Below are positions 56,530 through 64,000 of a stretch of DNA of 64,000 nt, piece by piece. The position numbers and the translations under genes were made by a program. The DNA is taken from the NCBI GenBank assembly GCA_018398815.1, contig CM031622.1:23123862-23187861 (forward strand), in the 5' to 3' direction. This DNA is from Conus ventricosus (lineage: Eukaryota; Mollusca; Gastropoda; Neogastropoda; Conidae). Numbering within the stretch: position 1 is the stretch's first letter; each line of letters begins with the position of its first letter. A model generated the notes under the pieces. The model made no database searches, had not been told where the DNA came from, and saw only the letters and a list, made by a program, of their open reading frames with translations.

Positions 56530-56818
56530 GTGTAATGCACATGCACGCACATGCACACACACACAAACCATAAGCATGCACATACAATACAACAAAACAA
56601 TCCCACAACACACACACACACCACACACACACACCACACAATCCACAAGCACACACACACACTCCACAAGCACAACACACACACATTCCACAAGCACACA
56701 CACACACTCCACAACACACATACACACACTGACACACACACAACTCCACATGTACATCACCCACCGGTCACACACACGACACACACACACACACACCACA
56801 CACACATCACACACTGCT
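56530..56818. repeat. (AC)n-rich microsatellite
   Basis: Interrupted AC repeats with CTCCACAAGC-type inserts. It lies directly beside the broken WDR35 exon at 56826-56920. Confidence 0.93.
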
Positions 56819-56825
56819 AATACTC

Positions 56826-56920
56826 CTGCTCAGATAGTGTCCTTGGCACGGTTCTCGCGGCTCATGACTTCATCACAGCAGAACCCCTTATCTGAAGGTC
56901 ACACAACTGGCAATGTAGCG
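56826..56920 (-). pseudogene. WDR35: Probable WDR35 exon with several frame breaks
   Basis: This is the exon expected between LEPE (59120) and SLRDTR (53713). After a good acceptor (cctcatccttttacag) the sense strand yields family-like pieces in different frames: RYIASC, then DLQIRG, then VLL, then DEVMSRENRAKDTI. These compare with [20 protein letters not shown] in vertebrate WDR35. Joining the pieces needs at least three single-base corrections, and a TGA follows KDTI before any clean donor. Either this exon is badly damaged in the consensus or it is decaying. No better candidate was seen in the interval. Confidence 0.55.
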
Positions 56921-56969
56921 CTGTAAAAGGATGAGGTTCTGCCCAACACCACACATCAGACAGACAGAC

Positions 56970-57281
56970 ACCATGCACACACACACACACACACACACAT
57001 CACACACACACATCACACACAAACATTGCAAATGAAAATGAAAAAAACGACTGTTCAACAAAATAAGGAGGACAAATAAAGCAAAAACTAAAAAAAGAAA
57101 AAAACCAACAACCACACACACACCACACACACACAAACACAAACACATACACACATGCACACACACATGTGCATGCACACACCACACACAAGCAATGCAA
57201 ATGCAAAATGAAAAAGCGACTGTTCAACAAAACCAAGGACAAATAAAACAAAACGAAAAAAGAAAAAAAACCTTGCACGCG

Positions 57282-57323
<42 letters not shown>

Positions 57324-57485
57324 ATACACACACACACATGTGCATGCACACACACACACACACAAGCAATGCAAATGCAAAATGAAAAAGCGACTGTTCA
57401 ACAAAACGAAGGAGGCCAAATAAAGCAAAATGAAAAAGAAAAAAAAAAAAAAACCTCGCACGCACACACACACACACACACACAC
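56970..57485. repeat. Three-unit tandem repeat of about 175 bp with embedded CA tracts
   Basis: The segment GCAATGCAAATGCAAAATGA to AACAAAAC-AAGGA recurs at about 57022, 57190 and 57365, each followed by an A-rich part and a CA microsatellite of different length. This is a larger tandem duplication whose CA tracts then varied. Confidence 0.9.
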
Positions 57486-57489
57486 AAAA

Positions 57490-58205
57490 CCATACAACAG
57501 GGGAACAGGAAACTGGAAGAAAAAAAATACTATGAACAACAAAGCAACCGGATGTACAAGGCGAGAACAAATCAAATGATATAGTAAAGTAACAAAAATA
57601 GAACAGGACCACAAAGCAAGGTGGCTACAGAAACACCAAGTACAACAAGGAAACAACAACAAAAACCAACAAAAGGACAACAAAATAACAAACACAACAT
57701 GGGACAACAACAACAACAACGATCAGCTCCGCAAGGGAATGACGAGAAACACAAGGGAACATCAAAACAAGAAACGTGAACAAAACAGCATCAACAGAAA
57801 GAAACATCAATTCTGCTTGATGCAGTGCTTGATCCCAATCAGATTGTTGCATGACATGGAGCTCAGAATGCTCAGGGGAAGTGTCAGCCCGCTGATTCTG
57901 AGGGCTTTCTCAAAGAATGTGAACTAACCTGCAGTGCACAGATGGCTGATGTATACACTAGAGGATGACTTAAGTTTGAGGTTTCCTTGATCGAAACAAT
58001 ATTTTCTTTGCATTGGTATTTTTCAATAAGGAGAATCTTCCTCTTTTTCTGTGTAACCAGTCCTCTCGGAAATTTTGCTTACACATTTATCTAACATTTT
58101 TTGTTGATTTTTATACATTTCTGTTCAGTTACCTGGTAGACTGATCCTTCACTTATGTAAGCCCAGATCAACCGTTTCCTTTTCCTTATCATTCCCTGTC
58201 CATTC
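57490..58205. other. Unique WDR35 intron segment
   Basis: CAA-rich stretch (about 57640-57720), then unique sequence. No feature was recognised. Confidence 0.5.
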
Positions 58206-58209
58206 TATG

Positions 58210-59112
58210 ACAATCAAGTCTTTCTCCAGACTGCAGCGAGGCCCTGACAGGGTGAGGATCAGAACTCACAGTGAAAATTTTCCCCAGACAGGGTTAGAAC
58301 CAGAACTGAGAGTCAGGCCTTTTGCAGTGAGGCCCTGGCAGGTCTAGGATCAGAACTGACAGTAAGGCCTTTTCCTAAGCTGCAGAATGCAGTGAGGCCC
58401 TGACAGGTTTACGATCAGAACTGACAGTCAGGCCTTTTCCTAGGTCACAGACCACAGTGAGGCCCTGACAGGTTTAGGATCAGACCTAACAATCAGGGCA
58501 TTACAAGGTGGCAGATTGCAGTGAGGCCCTGAGAGGTTTAGGGTTAGAACTGACAGGACATTCCAAAGTCTATAGATTGCAGTGGGGCCCTGACAAGGTT
58601 TGGTCAGAGCTGACAGTCAGGACTTTTCCCAGGCTGCGGACTGCAATGAGGCCCTGGCAAGTTTAGGTTCAGAGCTGACTGTTAGGTTTCTCCTGGCTGC
58701 AGACTACACTGAGGCCCTGACAGGGTTAAATCAGAGCTGACATTCAGGACATCCCCACGGCCATACAATGCAGTGAGGCCCTGACAAGTTTAGGTTCAGA
58801 GCTGACAGGGTTTCCTCCAGGCTGCAGACTGCTGTGAGGCCCTGACAGGGTTAGGTCAGAGCTGACAGTCAGGGCATTTCCAAGGCCACATACTGCAGTG
58901 AGGCCCTAAAAGGGTTACGATCAGAGCTGACAGGACTTTCCCCTGACTACAGTGAGGCCTTAAAAGGGTTAGGTTCAGAACGAAGAGTCAGGACTTCACC
59001 CAGATTGCAGTGAGGCCCTGAAAAGTTTAAGTTTAGAGCTGACAGGACATTCACAAGGCCACACACTGCAGTGAGGCCCTGACAGGGTTAGGCTCAGGAC
59101 TGGCATGGTGAG
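58210..59112. repeat. 58-bp minisatellite abutting a WDR35 donor
   Basis: About 16 degenerate copies of CAGTGAGGCCCTGACAGGTT, then AGGATCAGAACTGACAGTCA and GG-CTTTTCC. It ends about 8 bp from the donor of the exon at 59120-59188. The exon end and start of the intron (sense AACCTGAGGTAAGGCCTCAC) resemble the unit's AACCTGTCAGGGCCTCAC. Confidence 0.93.
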
Positions 59113-59119
59113 GCCTTAC

Positions 59120-59188
59120 CTCAGGTTCGAGACTGCGGAAGATGTACATGCGGGTCTTCTCCATCATGGCAAACAGCTCTGAGTTGTC
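59120..59188 (-). CDS. WDR35: WDR35 exon: MMEKTRMYIFR block
   Basis: 69 bp, phase 0 at both ends. The acceptor is gtgtgcag and the donor GTAAGG. The peptide DNSELFAMMEKTRMYIFR, then SLEPE, matches DNPDLFAMMEKTRMYVFR of the family, the last blade of the second WD40 propeller. Frame intact. Confidence 0.97.
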
Positions 59189-59249
59189 CTGCACACAGAC
59201 ACAGAGATTATGTGGGTGGCAGTGAGCCGCTTTGTATGTACAACGTATT

Positions 59250-59450
59250 TCTCTAACACACACACACACACACACACCACACACACACACACACAGAGGT
59301 GGGCACACGCACACCACACACATGAACACACACACACACACACTTTACACACATGTCAACAGACAAACGCACAGACACATACACACATAAAACACACACT
59401 TGTTTTACTCATCTTATGACACACACACACACACACATACTTGACTCACG

Positions 59451-59508
<58 letters not shown>

Positions 59509-59545
59509 TTCACACTCAAACACACACACACACATATATATGCAC
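59250..59545. repeat. (AC)n microsatellites
   Basis: Several AC tracts separated by short unique bits, within a WDR35 intron. Confidence 0.93.
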
Positions 59546-59899
59546 TATACAAAGTCAACTAGAGGTGGAGAGGGGAGAGGGCAGTGAGGGATTGATGGAG
59601 AGCATGGGAGACGGGGAAGGGGAGAGGGAAACAGGTTCTTCAACAAATCACATGGCAAATGCTTTTCATACATCTCTCAGACTGTGATCATTCTGAACAC
59701 TGTCTACATGCATGCATACACACGTGCACTGCATGTGTGACTGCACCCACATGCATGAGTGTGTGCGAGGGGTGTGGCATGTGTATGTGCATTTCTGCAC
59801 ATATGCAGGTGTTTGTGTCTCTCCAAATCAGCATATACCTGTATGTGAGTGCACAGTGTCTTACTCCACACCACACCCTACTGCAAGAGACTGGCTTAC

Positions 59900-60041
59900 C
59901 TCCGCCCACCTCATATCCCAAACATCTTTGCGCTCAAAGTTCAGATGCTCCCCAACCACCTCCCGACCGTCAGGGTCCGTCACTCTCGTGTCCAGGTCAA
60001 AGAACGTCAACACACCAGCAATGTCGATGATTGCCAGGCGG
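59900..60041 (-). CDS. WDR35: WDR35 exon: WD40 blade
   Basis: 142 bp. One base completes a Ser codon and 47 codons follow, ending in phase 0. The acceptor is catttcag and the donor GTAAGC. The peptide [18 protein letters not shown], then [18 protein letters not shown], matches [19 protein letters not shown] and ERRDVWDMKWA of the family. Frame intact. Confidence 0.97.
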
Positions 60042-60522
60042 CTGAAATGATAATGATAATAACAGCAATAATACTGATTATGAAAACAATGACAAAGATA
60101 ATGTAAACAGCAATAAAACTGATATTCATGACATCAATGACAACAAAAGGACCACTGAAAGTGCACAGAAATCAGACAAGGTCGAAGAGACATAATCCTA
60201 ACCCCACCCACCCCCACCCATCCTTCTCCACATCATTTTGCTCCATAGGAGCAGGTTTACCCAGGATCTGCACCAACTAGTGCAAGTTGGCAGTTATCAA
60301 CACATCTAACCAGCCTGATGCTTTTCATGGAGACTCAGTCATTGCTTTCGGAGAGAAGTACAACACATGTGGAACGATGCCCTGTCTCACCACATCATAC
60401 ATGAAAAAAAGACAGACATCCCTGGATCTCTGTTTCATCTAGATCGGAAGCAAAGCTGAACAGGTGCCTCCTTGGGTCATGTTCCCTCTTTCTGCCCATC
60501 TTCATTCAAATCAGTTCTTTAG
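60042..60522. other. Unique WDR35 intron segment
   Basis: Short AAT/ATG-rich stretch near 60045-60150, otherwise unique. No feature was recognised. Confidence 0.5.
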
Positions 60523-60976
60523 AGTGGGGGCCGGAATAGCTCAGTTGGTAGAGCGCCAGACTCCTAATCCAAGGGTTGCGGCTTTGAATCTCCACCGGGC
60601 TCTTTCGGTACAGGGGGATGTTTCCCTCAGAGTTAACATTGGTTCTGACTCCATTTCCCAAACAGTCCTTCAAATAAGACTATAAACTGAGGTTCCACGT
60701 GTGAACGCAAGTTTAACATCTTGCACACACGTAAAATCCATCACTACCTTTCGGAAGAGAAGGCCAGTTTGGCCGTCGGTATGGATGACACGCTACACAT
60801 AGCATGCACCTTCCCTGAAGATGGAGTATGGCTGCCTTAATGGCGGGATAAAAAAAACGTCATGCACACAAAACTCCACTCCCTTTGTAGGGTAGATGGG
60901 ATTAACACTTGCCTGTCCATATAGGAAGTGTCCGCAAGAGTATCAGCCTGCATACGCAGAAGAAGAAGAAGAAGAA
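60523..60976 (+). mobile_element. tRNA-derived SINE, copy 2
   Basis: 454 bp. The A-box region is TAGCTCAGTTGGTAGAGCGC and the B-box region GTTGCGGCTTTGAATC. The body is the same as the copy at 1553-2012, with an AGA/GAA-repeat tail (60956-60974). It is flanked by TTCTTTAG at 60515-60522 and 60977-60984, a perfect 8-bp target duplication. It lies antisense to WDR35. Confidence 0.93.
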
Positions 60977-61338
60977 TTCTTTAGTCTTTGTGTAATCTTT
61001 TCCAAACCAACCAAATGCAAAGAAATCAACAGATGTGGGAAAAAACATATTTTCTCGTATGCACTGAACCAAACCTACATCATATCATTCCTGGTGCGTC
61101 TAAAACACCCTCAACCACAAACATCACTTGTGAAAAAATCTGAGCAACCATGGGAGCTATAGTTCTATGCTCAATGGGTACAGGAGCAGTTGTCCTTGGC
61201 AGAGACAAAGCTGGTAAGAGGAGACATGGTGAGGACATGCATCCATGCAAAGCAATAACAGTAAGAATATGCACAGACGTGATGATACTATGCACAGCAC
61301 ATACAGTGGTGTAAAATCCACAGGAAGGATTTTTGTGA

Positions 61339-61369
61339 TCCTGTGTGTGTGTGTGTGTGTGTGTGTGTG

Positions 61370-61400
<31 letters not shown>

Positions 61401-61527
61401 GTGTATGTGCGTGTGTGGGCGACATACATGCTTTGCGTGCGTGCGTGCGTGCATGCGAGTGTGTGGAAGTGTATATGTGTGTGTGTGTGTATATATCCTT
61501 GCATCAAAAACTTTAATGAGACCAAAA

Positions 61528-61572
<45 letters not shown>

Positions 61573-61587
61573 GCGCGCGCGCGCGCA

Positions 61588-61643
<56 letters not shown>

Positions 61644-61645
61644 AC
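61339..61645. repeat. GT then AC microsatellite pair, an inverted arrangement
   Basis: GT repeats at about 61339-61400 (extending to 61490 with interruptions) are followed by AC repeats at about 61531-61645, including an 11-bp GC-alternating run (about 61571-61585). The two tracts are complementary and could fold back on each other. Confidence 0.9.
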
Positions 61646-61709
61646 ACTCACACAAGTGCCAATCAGACCCTCTCCTCACAACAGTGGGTGACACAGTGGC
61701 TTCCCCTAC

Positions 61710-61819
61710 CTGGAGGTACAGTTGAGGGCCAGCTGATGGGGTCGGCAGCTCAGATTGTACTTGTGGGTCAAGGCCAGAGACGGCATGGCGTAACGCACCA
61801 GCATCCCTGACTCCCGCCC
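61710..61819 (-). CDS. WDR35: WDR35 exon: first exon block seen in the window
   Basis: 110 bp starting in phase 0 and leaving in phase 2. The acceptor is gggtgcag and the donor GTAGGG. The peptide GRESGMLVRYAMPSLALT, then HKYNLSCRPHQLALNCTS, matches GRESGTIQRYSLPNVGL of the family in the second propeller. Upstream exons are beyond the right end of the window. I found none between 61820 and 64000. Confidence 0.96.
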
Positions 61820-62309
61820 CTGCACCCCAACACACCCATACCACCACTCAGCTTCAAGTGAAGGTCAGTCGCGCCTCACCACACAAACCACTTGGAATAT
61901 ACGTTAACAAAACAACAACAAAAAAAAATCACTTTTGATAGATGTCAATCTCACTCAAGGCAACATGAACTGAGCTACGTATGATCAAGGCAAGGAAAAA
62001 AAAGATTCACTGACGACCCACCAGTCAAACCATTTGGGAAAACACAGGTTAAAATGGCATTTCGTAGTTTATGAAAAGTGGCATGTCTTGTTTGTGGCAA
62101 GTTCTGGCAGGCCATACTCTGGGTTTGGACACCCTCAAAGTGCCGACCTTCACCTGTCCTCACCCCTTGACGTCTCGTCCTAACAGTCACGCATGCATTA
62201 CTTAGGTTAACACACAGATCACCTTAGTCAGGTCAGGCATTACAGAGGTTTTAATGCTGATGTACACAGTGCTGCTCTCGTCCCCTCCACGACCATGCTT
62301 CAAACAGCA
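61820..62309. other. Unique WDR35 intron segment
   Basis: No feature recognised. Confidence 0.5.
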
Positions 62310-63084
62310 CCGCTGTGGCAAAGTGGTTAGAATCGTGGACTCCTGGCTGGGAGGTCGTGGGTTCGATTCTCATCAGAGCCATGTGGGATTTTCCTGTCCT
62401 GACCACCTCCTACCCGAGCTGAGTTTGCTACGGCCTCAACTGGGAAGACTGGAATCACAGAATCGAGTTTCATCCACTAAATGCATGCACCTCTGAGAGC
62501 GTTGCTCTAATTTCCTGACCAACACTGCAGGTGTCTGCATCTCTCGGGCCTGGTTGATGCTGGGATATATTATAGAAGGAAGCGTAGAATTACAGCCCTG
62601 TCATGCAGTCTAAGACCAGAATGGAAATCCGAAGCATTCTCTTCATCATCTTCATTCTCATTGATCAGCATGAAATTCTGTGGCCCTTCATGTTCTGCTC
62701 TCATGGTGACCTCAGCTTTGGTGTCTTCTCCACGCCTATGGCCTTGGTTTGATTCTGTCGGGGTCACCAGTACTGGCAGATTCATGAGAGCTGTCATGGG
62801 ACAGACGTGGTGGTGCCCTCTGGGGGAAGAACTCACTCGTGTCCTGCGTATGTTAGATCAGAACAGGCGCCACTGAACGCCACTGAAGTGACTCTGCAGC
62901 CATGCAGTGTCTCCTCAGCTTGGTTGCCTCTTGACAATGACTGCTTCCTGTGGATTACCGGACCTGGGGCAGCAGCGGGCTGTGGCTGTGGATTGGGTGT
63001 CGGAATAAGTGGTGTGGCTGGAATGCCACTGAGGTGGCACAGAAGATGGGACAGCAAAAAAAAAAAAAAAAGAAAAAAAAGAAG
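62310..63084 (+). mobile_element. Composite retroposon, plus copy with internal deletion
   Basis: The tRNA-like head (CTGTGGCAAAGTGGTTAGAA, then GTGGGTTCGATTCTC) and both modules are present, but a block of about 60 bp is missing after AAGAACTCACTCGTG relative to 48526-49371. It ends in an A/G-rich tail (about 63056-63084). Flanks TTCAAACAGCA (62299-62309) and TTCAGACAGCA (63085-63095) form an 11-bp target duplication with one mismatch. Confidence 0.92.
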
Positions 63085-63099
63085 TTCAGACAGCATATT

Positions 63100-63670
63100 A
63101 GCTCTTTGTTTTTTACTGTCTCTCACATAACTCAAAAATTCTTTGTCTTTTACATTATTTCTGTTTTTTTTCTTGGGTTTGGGGGGTGGGGGGGGGGCCT
63201 ACTTCTCATACATAAAAACTTCAGATTTTAAACTCTTGCGTACCAAACTTAATATCTTTGCGTTTAACATCACACACATTTTTTGTCTCCAAGATAACAA
63301 AAATTCTTGTCTTGCGTCTTGGATACACATGATTTTTTTTTTTAGCTTTTGTGTCTTATATGACACATATTCTTCATCTTTCTCACTTTCATAACATAAA
63401 GTCTCCTTGTCTCTTACATAACTCACACAAACTCTTTGTCTGTCTCATGGATAACACACACACACACTCTTCTTCCTTGTCTCTAAGATAACCTCCATAT
63501 TCTTCTTCCTTGTTCTCACCAAACATACAAACTCTTCGTTCACCTCTCTTACCCAATACAAACTCCTCTTCCTTGTCTTTTCGATAACGCAAACTCTTCT
63601 TCCTCATCCTCTTGGATTACACACTTCTTTTTCCTCTTTCAGGTAACACAAAACTCACTTCTTCATTTTG
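63100..63670. repeat. Degenerate tandem repeat, about 30-35 bp
   Basis: Loosely repeated TCTTCTTCCTTGTCTCT and ATAACACACAAACTCTTTGTCT motifs, pyrimidine-rich on +. It looks like an old decayed minisatellite. Confidence 0.65.
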
Positions 63671-64000
63671 CTGTTTCTTTCTTTCTGTTTGTAGCATGAC
63701 TAGCATCTTCTGTAGCTTGTGTTAAAAATGACATCTATATATTGCAGCACTATCGTCTTTTTTTTGTGGGTGCTTTTAGTAATTTCAGAATCATTCCTTA
63801 AATATGACCACTATTCTGTTACTAAAGCCACCCTCATAAATGTACAACAGCCAGGGGTTACTAAAGCCACCCTCATAAATGTACAACAGCCAGACACATA
63901 AATCTTAAAATGATGTACTTGCAAAATTTGATAAAGACTGCAGCAAAAACAGATATGTTGAAAAGTGTATTTACAACCATCCAAGTGTACTGTGTGTGTG
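63671..64000. other. Window end, WDR35 intron
   Basis: Contains a 37-bp direct duplication (63817-63893 region: TTACTAAAGCCACCCTCATA, then AATGTACAACAGCCAG, twice). No exon was recognised. Confidence 0.6.

Larger units (their letters stand above)
21154..61819 (-). other. WDR35: WDR35/IFT121 gene, C-terminal exons (gene span)
   Basis: Seventeen exon blocks on the - strand follow vertebrate WDR35 in order from the end of the second WD40 propeller (GRESGMLVRYAMPSL) to the final zinc ribbon and stop. WDR35 (IFT121) is a subunit of the IFT-A complex, which drives retrograde transport in cilia and helps membrane proteins enter them. The N-terminal exons lie beyond the right end. Sixteen blocks have clear GT-AG junctions and near-perfect family alignment. 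Blocks at 56826-56920, 47777-47919, 39741-39952 and 25327-25456 each carry one or more single-base disruptions. The introns are filled with minisatellites, many touching exon edges. Confidence 0.93.

Overview
The window is animal nuclear DNA. Coding sequence sits in short exons with GT-AG introns, the introns are packed with microsatellites, minisatellites and retroposons, and both recognisable genes are metazoan. The combination (tRNA-headed SINEs, very long CA/GT tracts, a ciliary gene and an ER redox gene) would suit a mollusc or other lophotrochozoan. That placement is an inference and is not proven by the sequence.

Two genes converge tail to tail. (1) On the + strand, five exons (2962-15161) encode the C-terminal part of a TXNDC5/ERp46-like ER thioredoxin-domain protein. 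They end in an HEEL retention-type tail, and the last thioredoxin domain carries an unusual CLEC active site. Its 5' exons lie left of the window. (2) On the - strand, seventeen exon blocks (61819 down to 21154) encode the C-terminal half of WDR35/IFT121, a subunit of the intraflagellar transport complex A. It runs from the end of the second beta-propeller through the TPR-like solenoid to the C-terminal zinc-ribbon pair. Its N-terminal exons lie right of the window. About 6 kb separates the two stop codons. The two products have no known shared pathway (folding in the ER versus ciliary transport).

The rest is repeat structure. About twenty minisatellite arrays (22-90 bp units) fill the introns. 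Several WDR35 arrays touch an exon and are visibly built from that exon's edge: copies of a splice donor, an acceptor region, or the stop-codon region. Mobile DNA includes a composite tRNA-headed retroposon of about 850 bp in many copies (one nested in another with a perfect 12-bp target duplication) and a 450-bp tRNA-type SINE. It also includes two copies of a 665-bp TTAA-flanked piggyBac-like MITE (one with an empty-site copy in the same array), a 727-bp element inside a 22-bp array, a possible third TTAA-type element, and a non-LTR reverse transcriptase relic.

Several WDR35 exons carry single-base losses that break the frame although splice sites and protein similarity are intact. Single-base dropouts also litter the arrays. 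I read this mostly as consensus error in the assembly, with gene decay as the alternative.
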